A DNA stretch of 64,000 bases, taken from Hasllibacter sp. MH4015 (lineage in GTDB: Bacteria; Pseudomonadota; Alphaproteobacteria; Rhodobacterales; Rhodobacteraceae). The translations under genes and the position numbers were made by a program. Shown piece after piece: positions 54,096 to 62,592 of this stretch. The stretch is from the NCBI RefSeq assembly GCF_020177575.1, contig NZ_JAHTBK010000001.1:2229875-2293874 (forward strand), in the 5' to 3' direction. Every line of letters starts with the position of its first letter. The stretch's first letter is position 1. Below the pieces are notes generated by a model. The model ran no database searches. It worked only from the letters and a program-made list of their open reading frames with translations, and was not told where the DNA came from.

Positions 54096-54275
54096 TCACC
54101 TATTGAAACGTCGCACCACGCGAGGCGAGTTGGCGGAGTGGTTACGCAGCGGATTGCAAATCCGTGTACACCGGTTCGATTCCGGTACTCGCCTCCATTT
54201 GTTTTCAAGCACTTGCGCCCCACTGTCGCTTGCGCGGCCTGCGCCGTTTACAGGTGCGTTTACAGTTTTGTTCAC
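54096..54275 (-). CDS. 5' part of a gene that spans attP, truncated by integration
   Basis: A GTG at 54275 overlaps the integrase stop as GTGA, with GGGGGTG a few bases upstream. In the integrated state the frame reads VNKTVNAPVNGAGRASDSG..., passes through the attL core and ends at a TGA in host DNA (59 residues in all). In the circular element the same frame runs through the core into 63857 and on to the stop at 63365, giving a 205-residue protein. The two halves are in phase (67 + 551 bases = 206 codons). Whether the GTG is used needs experiment. Confidence 0.5.
   Translation of the reverse strand: MNKTVNAPVNGAGRASDSGAQVLENKWRRVPESNRCTRICNPLRNHSANSPRVVRRFNR
54124..54197 (+). tRNA. tRNA-Cys (anticodon GCA), integration target
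   Basis: A 74-nt tRNA with acceptor GGCGAGT pairing with ACTCGCC, anticodon loop TTGCAAA containing GCA, T arm CCGGTTCGATTCCGG, and encoded CCA. From the anticodon loop to 11 bases past its CCA the sequence is repeated exactly at 63858-63915, so the island integrated here and left the tRNA whole. Confidence 0.95.
54151..54208 (+). repeat. attL core (58 bp, overlaps tRNA-Cys)
   Basis: Identical over 58 bases to 63858-63915. It covers the anticodon loop to the CCA end of tRNA-Cys and 11 bases beyond. Confidence 0.93.
54245..54265 (+). repeat. Two direct CGTTTACAG repeats beside attL
   Basis: CGTTTACAG occurs at 54245-54253 and 54257-54265, spaced 12 bp. A matching CGTTTACA lies at 63766-63773 and a variant GTTTACC at 63820-63826 on the other side of the core. 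In the circle they would flank attP, as expected for integrase arm sites or excisionase sites. Confidence 0.55.
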
Positions 54276-55321
54276 GATGCACCCCCTTTTGCATGGGCGA
54301 GTTTCACAAGAACGGCGTCGGTTTCATCGGGCGAGACCCGAGCATAATGCTCGATCACATTCGCCGCGTAGCGAACCGACCAACCCATGTGATTTGCGAT
54401 CTCCGCAAGCGAAAGACCGGCGTTCAATAGCCGCGTTGCAGCTGTGCCGCGCGCATCGTTGAGGCGCAATTCATCCGACAGCTTGGCCTTGTCGCGCCAC
54501 TGGCGAACACCTTCAGACGCGCGGTGCAGGGTCAGGGCGTTGCCGCTGGCATTTGTCAGGATCAGCAACCGGCCAGGTGGGGTTGCATCAATCACCTGCG
54601 CCAGCGCTTGCGTGATCGGGATATGGGCCAACCGCTTGCGCTTGTTCGTCCTGACACGGAGGCGGCGACCGAGCGGGGTCTGTTCGACGTGGGCCGAGGT
54701 CAACTTGATCAGGTCAGCCGGACGCAAGCCGGTTTCACACGCTACGCAGAGAAGGCGAGAAACCCATTCGGGGGCAATCGCATCAAACGCTTCACGGTCA
54801 GCTGGAGTCCAGACGATCTCGGAGCGATCCACCTCATAGAGCCGGTGGAGTTTGTGGCAAAAATGCTCGGACAGCTTGCCCTCCTGGACCGCCCAATTGA
54901 GGATGCGGACTGCGTGGGTGCCAGCCATGTCGTGTTGCTTGGGCGAGTGCCTCCAAAGCGCCCGCCATTCGTTGACCTCGCCCCTTGCACCACGCTCCTC
55001 AAAGATGACGGCAGGCGCATCCTTGAAGTGGTCCGCGAAACGCAGGCCCCACTTGCGAATGTCAGCACGGGATCGCTGGCCTTTCGGCATCGCGGTGCTG
55101 GACAGAAAGTCATCCACCAATTGCGGCGTCATGTAATGCGACGGCTTAGGGCGCTCCACCGCATCCGCAAACGCCAGATAGAATGCAGGATCACCCGGTT
55201 TACGATGGTCATCCTCCCAAAATTTGGGACCTCCGCGCCATGCGTAAAAATGGAACCGGCTTTTGCCGCTTGCCAAACGCCGCCGAACGCGATGAACGCC
55301 TTTGGGCAGATCAGCCGCCAT
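54272..55321 (-). CDS. int: Tyrosine recombinase (integrase) of the island
   Basis: A 349-residue phage-type integrase. The catalytic arginine R200 in CETGLRPADL, the lysine in RTNKRKRLAHIPI, the second basic block RLNDARGTAATRLLNAG and the nucleophile Y326 in IEHYARVSP are in the right order. The canonical HxxR histidine position holds an asparagine (NDAR). The N-terminal 90 residues form a core-binding SAM-like domain. It lies beside the intact tRNA, pointing towards it. Its stop overlaps the GTG of the attP-spanning frame. Confidence 0.92.
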   Translation of the reverse strand: MAADLPKGVHRVRRRLASGKSRFHFYAWRGGPKFWEDDHRKPGDPAFYLAFADAVERPKPSHYMTPQLVDDFLSSTAMPKGQRSRADIRKWGLRFADHFKDAPAVIFEERGARGEVNEWRALWRHSPKQHDMAGTHAVRILNWAVQEGKLSEHFCHKLHRLYEVDRSEIVWTPADREAFDAIAPEWVSRLLCVACETGLRPADLIKLTSAHVEQTPLGRRLRVRTNKRKRLAHIPITQALAQVIDATPPGRLLILTNASGNALTLHRASEGVRQWRDKAKLSDELRLNDARGTAATRLLNAGLSLAEIANHMGWSVRYAANVIEHYARVSPDETDAVLVKLAHAKGGAS

Positions 55322-55517
55322 GTCGGTCAGCCTTCCACTTTTCGAGCGGCGTCATATCGGCTTCGCCAGTCTCTGCGTTGCGGCGCGCGGTGATCTTCAT
55401 TCGGTCGCCGCCCGGTATTGGCGCATCCACTGAGACTTCATCCCACCCGGCTGCAAACGCAGCGTCAAAGGCAGGTGTCAGATCGGATTTGCGAATGACT
55501 GCAGGGCGACGTTCCAT
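55311..55517 (-). CDS. Small protein upstream of the integrase
   Basis: About 68 residues from MERRPAVIRKSDLTPAFDAA. This short-protein type commonly sits between regulator and integrase in Rhodobacterales phages and islands. Its end overlaps the integrase start by 11 bp, so it is co-transcribed. The role is unknown; a directionality factor is possible. The start is uncertain because a longer frame begins at 55556. Confidence 0.6.
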   Translation of the reverse strand: MERRPAVIRKSDLTPAFDAAFAAGWDEVSVDAPIPGGDRMKITARRNAETGEADMTPLEKWKADRHGG

Positions 55518-55524
55518 CTGAGTA

Positions 55525-55986
55525 CTAGTCCTCCGGTCCGATAATGGAGCGCTCAATCTCAGTGTAGTGCGCGATCAGCTTACGGAGTTTGGAGACATTG
55601 AACGTCCAGACCTGCCGGACATCGGTGTCATGCATGGACGGAATCTCCCAATCCTCGGGAACCTCAGAAAACGGGCAAGCATACCCGCTCGGTGAAGCGA
55701 ACCAATCAAAGACGTAGCTGATCTGCTTAACGGAGGGATTTTGCCGTGCGGCTTTCGACACTTCGCAAGCGATGTGACCGGCAGCACGGGCGTTCAACCC
55801 ATCTTCAAGCAGATCCCGGAATAGCCGAAGGGCAATCATGTCTTTCGGTTTGAAATACCGCGACCGGCCCGGCACCGTCGCGGGTGCGCAGGTAAATGCG
55901 CCGGATGCTACATGTTCGTTAAATCGATCACGGTTTAACTGAGCGACCTTACATGCGGCTGCAGTCGTGAGGCGGGGTTCGACCAT
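55525..55986 (-). CDS. MerR/excisionase-like DNA-binding protein
   Basis: A 153-residue protein. The N-terminal helix-turn-helix region (LTTAAACKVAQLNRDRFNEH with RSRYFKPKDMIALRLFRDLL) has the MerR/AlpA-like pattern. AlpA-type proteins control excision and induction of phage-inducible islands, so this is the best candidate for that switch here. AGGAGG precedes the ATG at 55986. It is followed closely by the small gene and the integrase, forming a three-gene operon. Confidence 0.65.
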   Translation of the reverse strand: MVEPRLTTAAACKVAQLNRDRFNEHVASGAFTCAPATVPGRSRYFKPKDMIALRLFRDLLEDGLNARAAGHIACEVSKAARQNPSVKQISYVFDWFASPSGYACPFSEVPEDWEIPSMHDTDVRQVWTFNVSKLRKLIAHYTEIERSIIGPED

Positions 55987-56055
55987 GATGACCTCCTGAT
56001 TTTTTCCAGAGGTATATTTGCCTTTGGGAAAAATCAAGAGCTTTTTGGTGTGGAG

Positions 56056-56250
56056 TTAGTCGCTAACTGCGTCGGCCAATGCGCGAATCTCAAATTGGAC
56101 GAGCTCACATAGGCGCTCGAGCAACGGCTGGTCTTGGTGATCCGCGATTTCAACTGCACAGGTAGCAAGGCTTTCGATGTGGAGAAGTCGTTCATAGACC
56201 GTTTCACCGCGGATGGCAGCGGCATGGGTATCAGCAAGTTTTTGCGACAT
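56056..56250 (-). CDS. Small hypothetical protein divergent from the repressor
   Basis: A 64-residue protein (MSQKLADTHAAAIRGETVYE then RLLHIESLATCAVEIADHQD). It is helical and acidic, and I do not recognise the family. GGAGAA lies upstream of the ATG at 56250. It is transcribed divergently from the Xre gene across a 63-bp interval that holds the palindrome TGCACATGTGCA, a typical lytic/lysogenic switch layout. Confidence 0.6.
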   Translation of the reverse strand: MSQKLADTHAAAIRGETVYERLLHIESLATCAVEIADHQDQPLLERLCELVQFEIRALADAVSD

Positions 56251-56281
56251 TGTCGGATTCTCCAAAATTTGTTATGACATT

Positions 56282-56293
56282 TGCACATGTGCA
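56282..56293. promoter_or_regulatory. Palindromic operator TGCACATGTGCA
   Basis: A perfect 12-bp palindrome in the divergent promoter interval between the 64-residue gene and the Xre regulator. It is most likely the binding site of the Xre protein encoded just downstream. Confidence 0.6.
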
Positions 56294-56313
56294 TTTAGCA
56301 CAAGGATGGACTT

Positions 56314-56538
56314 ATGACAAGCGCACAAGTTCGGGCCGCTCGCGGGCTCTTGAATTGGACGGTTAGAGACCTCGCGGAGCGCGCAAGCGTTCATCGAAAC
56401 ACCGTCACAAACATTGAGACGGGTCGATATTCCGGAAGTGCAGATGCCCTATCGGCCATTCGTTCTGCGATCGAGTCCGCCGGTGTTCAGCTGATCGCGG
56501 AAAACGGCGGGGGTGCAGGAGTGAGGTTTAAGAAATGA
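56314..56538 (+). CDS. Xre-family helix-turn-helix regulator
   Basis: A 74-residue repressor-like protein that is almost only a DNA-binding domain: AARGLLNWTVRDLAERASVH then RNTVTNIETGRYSG. It probably keeps the island quiet from the palindrome at 56282. Its stop overlaps the next gene in ATGA. Confidence 0.85.
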   Translation: MTSAQVRAARGLLNWTVRDLAERASVHRNTVTNIETGRYSGSADALSAIRSAIESAGVQLIAENGGGAGVRFKK

Positions 56539-56771
56539 CGAAACGCGAGTTGGAGCGCCGGATCGAAGAGCTCGAAGGCAAGGTCGATGACCTGCAGAGA
56601 CTAGCCCAAAATGCCGACCTGATCTTGGCCGCGATGGTCGGTCGGCTGGCGCATGAAACAGACGGTCACTTCGACATTGGTGTGCCCGACTCAGTGATTG
56701 GGACTGATGAGGATCGTTGGCTCATGGCAGTCATACACGGCTTCAATCGCGCGTCTGAGGGACAGGGCTGA
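56535..56771 (+). CDS. Small coiled-coil protein coupled to the repressor
   Basis: A 78-residue protein. The first 35 residues are a coiled coil (TKRELERRIEELEGKVDDLQ), followed by a more polar C-terminus. It overlaps the Xre gene by 4 bp. It may be a partner or anti-repressor; there is no recognisable family. The 126 bp between its stop and the convergent portal gene holds a GC-rich inverted repeat but no clear terminator. Confidence 0.6.
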   Translation: MTKRELERRIEELEGKVDDLQRLAQNADLILAAMVGRLAHETDGHFDIGVPDSVIGTDEDRWLMAVIHGFNRASEGQG

Positions 56772-56897
56772 AAAAATCGCGCGCCGCGCCCTTATGGAAA
56801 AAGGCCGCGCGCTGTCGGGGTTGTTACGGCACTCACCGACTGAACCGGGATGTTGTGGGCTAAAGATGTGAAAGAAAAAGCCCAAGGCACATCCTGC

Positions 56898-57962
56898 CTA
56901 TTTCTCCCAATCAACCATGCGCATGGCCCCTGACACCGCTCCTGGCGGGATGCCTGCCTCTTTCGCCTCGGCAATCGTTTTGACAATCGCGGACAACGCG
57001 CGGGCGCGCCCCCCGGCGTCAAAGGCCTGCAGTGGCCGGATCGTGTCGATCTCCACTAGCCCACCGAGTTTGGTGGCTGCCTCCTCGGCCAAGAGCGCGG
57101 CGATGGGTTGCAGGGTCCAGATCGCAAGCTGGCGCTGAGCCTCGCGGACTGCCGGGCCAGTAGCCGCACGGTTCACCAGCGAGGGCAGAACGCCATAAGC
57201 CATCAGGATACCCTCTCGTGCGGCTGCCAACGTCTCTGCCGTCATACTCTTGGAAAGATCCGGCGAAATCTGGTCCGGGCTCTGGCCGATCTGTGGGTTC
57301 ATGCCCGCCGCCGTCGCCTGTGCCACGCCCTCGATCACCAGCGTCGAGCCCCGCCGTCCCCGGAACGCATCGCGCATCGACGCCATGTCTTCCGCCCCTG
57401 TGTCGGGCAAGGGCACAATCTGCGATCCGAGGGGGGCATTCTCGAATGTCTCGCTGAGCGCAGATTCGACCGCGTAGAGCATCGCCCCGGTCAGGCTGGA
57501 CCGGCGAAGAGGGGCGGTGCCGATCCACGGGGTCAGGTTGTCGGTTCCGATCCGAAGATGCAACACCTCAGGGGCAAGTGCAGTGACCGTGCGTCCACCT
57601 CCCGCCTCGGGGATCGACAGACGATAGGCGCGCGGCTTGCCGTCTTTCGTCGTCACTTCCCAATCGGTTACGGGGACCAAGCCGAGGTCGGTGATCAGAT
57701 AGACCGCTTCGCCATTCAACGCGACGGCGCGGGCGATCATCGCCATGGTCTGGCGCGTCAACAGGTCGGTACCCGACACATCAGCCATCGCAAAACCCCC
57801 TTCCCACAGACTTACGCAGCTTTGCACCGTCGCCGTCAGTTCGGCCACGCCGCGCCGACCACTGATGAAGCTGTCCCGCGCCGCCATGACCTGGGCCGTG
57901 TAGCCAGTACCGCTGGACCTTGCCTCTATCGGGCGCAACTTGTTCCTGAGCCATCCGAGCAT
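56898..57962 (-). CDS. Phage portal protein (HK97 family)
   Basis: A 354-residue portal subunit, the dodecameric ring through which DNA enters the head. Typical blocks: LVPVTDWEVTTKDGKPRAYR, TPWIGTAPLRRSSLTGAML, SDQISPDLSKSMTAETLAAA-like helix and NRAATGPAVREAQRQLA. The start at MLGWLRNKLRP has GGAGGT upstream; an ATG four codons earlier contains that site. It is the last gene of the head operon, after the protease. Having the portal last is unlike the usual HK97 order. Confidence 0.9.
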   Translation of the reverse strand: MLGWLRNKLRPIEARSSGTGYTAQVMAARDSFISGRRGVAELTATVQSCVSLWEGGFAMADVSGTDLLTRQTMAMIARAVALNGEAVYLITDLGLVPVTDWEVTTKDGKPRAYRLSIPEAGGGRTVTALAPEVLHLRIGTDNLTPWIGTAPLRRSSLTGAMLYAVESALSETFENAPLGSQIVPLPDTGAEDMASMRDAFRGRRGSTLVIEGVAQATAAGMNPQIGQSPDQISPDLSKSMTAETLAAAREGILMAYGVLPSLVNRAATGPAVREAQRQLAIWTLQPIAALLAEEAATKLGGLVEIDTIRPLQAFDAGGRARALSAIVKTIAEAKEAGIPPGAVSGAMRMVDWEK

Positions 57963-57964
57963 AA

Positions 57965-58543
57965 TCACCTCCAACGCAGCGCGGCGGGGCGATGCGTCAA
58001 GCGGCTCACTACCTCGCCAATGGGTTGCCAGTTCCGGGCTTCGATCTGGGCTTGCGGATACGCGGGTTTCGTGACGGCGCTGATCTCGATCAGGTCAGCC
58101 GCATTGATTGTCCGAAGGATCGCGCCCTCGCGCTCCTCGACCTTTTCCCCACCCGGTTGTACCCGGAACCCGGGGGAGAGGCCGCGCACAAGGCCCGCCG
58201 CATGGGCACTCAGGAAGTCGCGCACGTAGCTGACTTGGTTCATGTCGGCGCCAATTCTCGCCTCGACCGTCAAAGCCTCATCGGTTTCCGACAGGAAGAG
58301 CGTGCCGGCAGACCGCGAGGCAAGCGGCCTGTTAAAGTCGTGGCCGGACAGGAAATGCACATCCTCATCGCGCTCGATACGATCTGCGAATGCGCGCGGA
58401 GCAATCACCTCTCGCCGTTCACGCCCCATTGCGCCCGCCTCGGCCAGTACGGTTTCCCGGCCATAGGGAAAGATTGCCCGAAGGCGGGTTTCCCCGCCCT
58501 CGGTGCGCAGCTCAAGGCTGCCGATGTGTCCCCCCCAGTACAC
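57965..58543 (-). CDS. HK97-type prohead protease
   Basis: A 192-residue protease that matures the procapsid. The catalytic histidine lies in FLSGHDFNRPLA and the catalytic serine in VRGLSPGFR. It starts at a GTG that shares its first base with the last base of the capsid-gene stop (TAGTG at 58543), so translation is coupled to capsid synthesis. It ends 3 bp before the chosen portal start. The assignment is clear from the motif pair and the position. Confidence 0.88.
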   Translation of the reverse strand: MYWGGHIGSLELRTEGGETRLRAIFPYGRETVLAEAGAMGRERREVIAPRAFADRIERDEDVHFLSGHDFNRPLASRSAGTLFLSETDEALTVEARIGADMNQVSYVRDFLSAHAAGLVRGLSPGFRVQPGGEKVEEREGAILRTINAADLIEISAVTKPAYPQAQIEARNWQPIGEVVSRLTHRPAALRWR

Positions 58544-59814
58544 TACGCGGCTTCCAGTTCGAGGCCGGTCAACAGTTCGAGTTGGGCCGGGCGCGCCACG
58601 GTAACATCCATCGTCGCCAACGCCGTGATCCTCAACCCACCGGACTGTGCATCGCTGTAGGGGTCGCGGATCATGTCCACCGCCCCCCATGCGCCCACGA
58701 AAATCGGCGCGACACCGCCCGCCGTCGTGGTCAGAAGCGCCGAGGTAGCGGCGGGCGTACCGGACGGGGCGGCAAGCGCGTTGCTTGTCATGGCGATGTT
58801 GCTTGCCGGGATGTTCTTCAACAGCCGGTCCCATTCAGACAGGTCCGGCAGTATGGACTGCTTACCTTCCATGTAGTCCCACAGTTCCGGGCGCACCAAC
58901 GCCCGCACCTGGCCGGGGGCATTGGCCGCATTCGCCGTCATAAACCGGGTCACTCCCGCCCGAAACGCAGCCCATTCCGCCAGCGCATCTACCGCCGTAG
59001 ACGTGATGCCGTAGGTCGCCGCGCCCGTGATGACACCAAGCGGTTGGCCGTTGGCCCCGGTGCCAAGGAAAACCGCCTGATCCATGGCCGCGCCCATAGC
59101 CCCGCTCATGTCGCGCCGCACGGCCTGTTCAAGCGCCGTGCCAGACTGCTTGAGGGTCTTGCGGGTGATGCGCATCTGAATGCCGAGGTTGTGGTCGGGC
59201 GACATAGCGCGGTCGGTGGTCGCGTAGGTGGTCGGCCCGGCGACATTCGCCGTCTCGCCGTCCGCCCATCCCGCCGTGACGGCCGAGGTGGTCACAGGCC
59301 ATTCCACCGCCCCTGAGGCGATGCTGATCATTTGAGCCCCCATGCGCGCCGCCACGCTGTCCGGGAACAGCCGGTCAATGATCGGACGGGTCTGGATCGG
59401 GTTCGGAGTGCCACTCGCGACAGTTTCACCGTCCCGTACTTCCAGCGCCTGCCACGGCACGGGGATGCCCCGAAAGCCGCCCTGTTCGCGCAGTTCGGAT
59501 ACGATCTCTGCCGTCTGCCCCTCCAACGAACGACCTTCATCAAGGGCCAGCGCGACCTGGCGCATCTCGAACCCGGCCATGAGATTCACCCATTCCTGGG
59601 CGGAGCGGGTTTCCAGTTCCTCGCCCGCATCACGGCGTTCGGTATCTTCCGCGATCAGGGCCGCGCGATAGCGCGTTTCGTTCGAACGATACTCTTCATC
59701 GAGTTCGTCCATTTCCTCGACCTCTTCCTCGGTCGGCTTTTCCTTGTTCGCCATCTTCGCGAGTTTCTGGCGGATTTCGCTTTGCCGCCGGGCGATCTTC
59801 ACAGACTCGAGCAT
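58543..59814 (-). CDS. HK97-type major capsid protein
   Basis: A 423-residue capsid precursor. The first 130 residues are a helical, charged scaffold-like delta domain (EKPTEEEVEEMDELDEEYRS), removed by the protease in this family. The rest is the HK97 fold: TRPIIDRLFPDSVAARMGAQ, QMRITRKTLKQSG, LEQAVRRDMSGAMGAAMDQA and IFVGAWGAVDMIRDPYSDAQ. The element thus builds its own shell. It begins 4 bases after the HNH stop. Confidence 0.92.
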   Translation of the reverse strand: MLESVKIARRQSEIRQKLAKMANKEKPTEEEVEEMDELDEEYRSNETRYRAALIAEDTERRDAGEELETRSAQEWVNLMAGFEMRQVALALDEGRSLEGQTAEIVSELREQGGFRGIPVPWQALEVRDGETVASGTPNPIQTRPIIDRLFPDSVAARMGAQMISIASGAVEWPVTTSAVTAGWADGETANVAGPTTYATTDRAMSPDHNLGIQMRITRKTLKQSGTALEQAVRRDMSGAMGAAMDQAVFLGTGANGQPLGVITGAATYGITSTAVDALAEWAAFRAGVTRFMTANAANAPGQVRALVRPELWDYMEGKQSILPDLSEWDRLLKNIPASNIAMTSNALAAPSGTPAATSALLTTTAGGVAPIFVGAWGAVDMIRDPYSDAQSGGLRITALATMDVTVARPAQLELLTGLELEAA

Positions 59815-59817
59815 CGT

Positions 59818-60156
59818 CTATCCTTTCTGCTCAATTGGGTTTTTGCCGGGCCGCTCAAGCGACCCGACTGCATTCCGCCATGCCTGGCGGTCTTCTCGGG
59901 GCGGGGGATGCCCGCACTCGATCCGGGTTTTTCGGGAGTGGCACCCTGGGCAGAGCGCCTGCAGGTTGCGCGGGTCGTAGGACAATTCCGGGTGAGTCCT
60001 GACCGGTTTGATGTGATCGACCTCGAGCCGCCCGCCGCAGCCACAGGACCGACAACGGTAGCGGTCCCGCTCGAGGATCTCGGCCCGCAGCGCCTTCCAG
60101 CGTTTCGTCCGGGTCACCTTTTTCGAGTGCCGTTCGTGATCCTTCCGAACACTCAT
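59818..60156 (-). CDS. HNH endonuclease (packaging-associated)
   Basis: A 112-residue HNH nuclease: YRCRSCGCGGRLEVDHIKPV, then NLQALCPGCHSRK with the zinc cysteines and the HNH histidines. In HK97-like cos phages an HNH protein encoded beside terminase helps DNA cleavage for packaging, and that is the likely role here. It starts within the stop of the adaptor gene (ATGA at 60153-60156). Confidence 0.88.
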   Translation of the reverse strand: MSVRKDHERHSKKVTRTKRWKALRAEILERDRYRCRSCGCGGRLEVDHIKPVRTHPELSYDPRNLQALCPGCHSRKTRIECGHPPPREDRQAWRNAVGSLERPGKNPIEQKG

Positions 60157-60497
60157 GGCAGATCATCCGACTTGGCCGTGATCTCAAGGAAGCCGCGGTT
60201 GTCCGGCACCTCCTTGATACCGTCGATCTCGAAGGTGACGCCTTCATGGATCAGGCGGTCGGTGCGTTGAATGCTGCGGCCCGTGGCGCTGGCCCGGATC
60301 ACAAATCGGGTGACCAGGACGTTGTCCCATTCTGCAGCGTTCAAGCGTTCCGCGTCAGACACGTCGCGTCGTTGCGCGAAGATCAGTGGCCCAAAATCCT
60401 GCCATCCGCCCATCTGTCCGCCGAAGCCATCGGTACCGATCTGGACGAACCGCCGGACCTGAATGCGCCGGTTCAGGTTTGCCGAGTTCAGAACCAT
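60153..60497 (-). CDS. Head-tail adaptor protein
   Basis: A 114-residue protein of the phage head closure/adaptor type: LNRRIQVRRFVQIGTDGFGG then WQDFGPLIFAQRRDVSDAER and a beta-rich C-terminus. It would seal the portal and receive a tail. Since the island has no tail genes, the tail must come from a helper. The start at MVLNSANLN overlaps the terminase end by 10 bp; a longer frame lies inside the terminase gene and is not believed. Confidence 0.82.
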   Translation of the reverse strand: MVLNSANLNRRIQVRRFVQIGTDGFGGQMGGWQDFGPLIFAQRRDVSDAERLNAAEWDNVLVTRFVIRASATGRSIQRTDRLIHEGVTFEIDGIKEVPDNRGFLEITAKSDDLP

Positions 60498-62206
60498 GAC
60501 ATCCTCGCTTTCGTCTGCGGGGCCGCTGCGATGCGCGCGCCTTGGGCAACGGCAAGCACGGACGCCGCCGCTGCGTCGATCCGGCCCGTCGATCGAGCCT
60601 TCGCCAGTTTCAGGTTGTTGGCCGGATCGCGGAGACACACCGCGTCCGCGAAAGCAGATCGCAGCAACAGGGACGGGCGGGCTTTGACCAGGCCGTCGAA
60701 CGCGGCGCGGCGGAACCTTTCGCAATCCTCGCCACCGTCGCGGAAGCCCTGCCCTCGCCAGACGCAGGGAGCGCGGACACCCGCCCGATTCAGCGCCTCG
60801 GAAAGTTCAGCCTGCTTGTAGCGATCCATGGTGATCGCAATGACCTGCTGGCCATCGACCTGACGCATGACCTCGGCCAGCCACGGGGCTACGGGCACCG
60901 TCTTGTCGCCGAGGACGGTTAACTCGCCCCGCTCCTGCATCTCGACATACCGACCAGCCACGCCATCCGACTGGCCCCGGTCCAACAGGGACGGCATGGT
61001 CGGGAAGGTGCCGAGGCATTCAAGCCGCCCGGTCTGGGGCCAGTAGAACGCGGCGGCGGTCATTGAGGCAGAGCCGCCCAGGTCGATGCCGATCACCACC
61101 CCGCCTTCACGCGGAGGCAGGATATCGGTCTCGCAATTCAGCCATTCATCGAGCGTGATTAGTAGATCGCGGGCTTCGCCAGACACGCGCTCGTTTCGAT
61201 TGTAGAGGCGGAAAGACGTGAGGCTCGATCCGCCGCGCGCAATCGCGCGCTTCGCCTGAGCTTTCAGCCATTCCAGCGATCCACCGATGCCGTGCGGTGC
61301 GCCGGGGTTAGCGATCAACAGGCTTTCCGCGTCATCGGCGGGCAGGCCCGGCGCGGGCCGATGTTCCTGCACGTAGGAGCCTGGCAAAGGGTCATCGATC
61401 CACCGCGAAAACGGATGCGTGTCGTCGCTGGCAGAGGTGCTAATCAGGAAAGCGCGGCCATCCCGCTTGCCGAGGCCGGACAGCAGGGCGTGTTCGAGCT
61501 CGTCGCCTCGATCGAGCGCCCAATGGCCGCGCTCGTCCAAGATCGCCATGGTGGGCGCGCCGCCGAGGGCTGACTTGCCATCAGCTGCGATGACGCGAAG
61601 GACATGCCCACCGCCGTCACCCTCAAACTCGATTTCAAGGCGCGGCGCACGGCGGTAGATCAGACGGCTTTGAAGATCGGGCGGAAGGGTGGCAGCGAAG
61701 CCCGCGACAAAATCCCAGATGATCCGGCCCTGATCCCGCGTCCTGGCAGCGGCAATGATCTCGCGCCGGGGCTGACGGTCCCAGACACCCAAGAGTCCGC
61801 CGAGCGCAAGGCCCGCCGTGATAGCCGACTTGCCATTGCCGCGCCCAATGCTGAGAACCGCGTTCGCGGTGTCATCGGCCATCGCGCCTTCAATGAATTG
61901 GCGCTGGAAGGGTGCGAGATTCACCGGTTTTCCGGCATTCGGCCCCTCGGGAATTCTGAGGCCATGCATAAAGTGCATAGCTCTTTCCGCCGGGGTCCCG
62001 TTTTTCAGTTCAGGCCGTTGCGCGAAAATTGAAAACTCTCCTTCACGCTCCTCTTTGCCTGCCAAAGTCGCGGCATTGGGACCATTACCGAAGAGGTCGC
62101 TGTCGTAGCGATCTTGCAATGACTGGGCAGGCGCGCCGACGCGATTGAGTTTCGACCCATCGGCCCTTCGCCACTGTCGATTACCTGTCTTGTCCGCCTG
62201 CTTCAT
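60488..62206 (-). CDS. Terminase large subunit
   Basis: A 572-residue packaging motor. The ATPase Walker A variant SIGRGNGKSA is near residue 115 and the nuclease domain starts with VIGIDLGGSASMTAAAFYW and ends with DRYKQAELSEALNRAGV. It would package island DNA into the island's own heads. The start at MKQADKTGNRQW is uncertain; the frame is open to 62305. A small terminase is not recognisable among the neighbours. Confidence 0.9.
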   Translation of the reverse strand: MKQADKTGNRQWRRADGSKLNRVGAPAQSLQDRYDSDLFGNGPNAATLAGKEEREGEFSIFAQRPELKNGTPAERAMHFMHGLRIPEGPNAGKPVNLAPFQRQFIEGAMADDTANAVLSIGRGNGKSAITAGLALGGLLGVWDRQPRREIIAAARTRDQGRIIWDFVAGFAATLPPDLQSRLIYRRAPRLEIEFEGDGGGHVLRVIAADGKSALGGAPTMAILDERGHWALDRGDELEHALLSGLGKRDGRAFLISTSASDDTHPFSRWIDDPLPGSYVQEHRPAPGLPADDAESLLIANPGAPHGIGGSLEWLKAQAKRAIARGGSSLTSFRLYNRNERVSGEARDLLITLDEWLNCETDILPPREGGVVIGIDLGGSASMTAAAFYWPQTGRLECLGTFPTMPSLLDRGQSDGVAGRYVEMQERGELTVLGDKTVPVAPWLAEVMRQVDGQQVIAITMDRYKQAELSEALNRAGVRAPCVWRGQGFRDGGEDCERFRRAAFDGLVKARPSLLLRSAFADAVCLRDPANNLKLAKARSTGRIDAAAASVLAVAQGARIAAAPQTKARMSWF

Positions 62207-62592
62207 CTCGCGTCTTCGTCCACTTGTTTTTCCCAATCTGCCCCACCCCTGCTCACTGGTGAGGGTCGTTGTGACGGTCAGAAAGCGGGTTACTGCGACG
62301 AGCATTAAGACCCGTCTCCCGCCCTAACCGTCGCGATCTTGCCTGCTCACCGGAGCCGGGCCGCCGCTTAGGCCAGACCTGCCTTTCCCTCGGCTCGGTC
62401 CGCTCTCCCATGTTCACCGCCGCGAGGGTGGCAGTGGGGCCTTAGGGCCTGGAGAGACCGCGTGTGCGGAATAGCTGCCCTTGTGCTGTGGCCCGTTACC
62501 CGGTAGCACTGTGATGCGGTGTCCCCGGCTAACCCTTGAAAGCCAGACGCTGCATGAGCCCGCCGTTGCACCGGCGGGCTTTCTGTTTCAGA
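62207..62592. other. 386-bp gap upstream of the terminase, with hairpin
   Basis: No convincing gene of normal length. A strong hairpin AGCCCGCCG TTGCA CCGGCGGGCT followed by TTCTGTTT (62556-62588) would terminate plus-strand transcription. A 52-codon minus-strand frame (62411-62253) starting MGERTEPRERQVWPKRR is basic and could be a small protein. Several further GC-rich stems suggest a structured RNA or a packaging (cos) site. The identity is unknown. Confidence 0.45.

Noticed and set aside
53969-54223. Minus-strand frame reading through tRNA-Cys
   Set aside because: It is antisense to the tRNA and yields the familiar spurious peptide produced by tRNA sequences.
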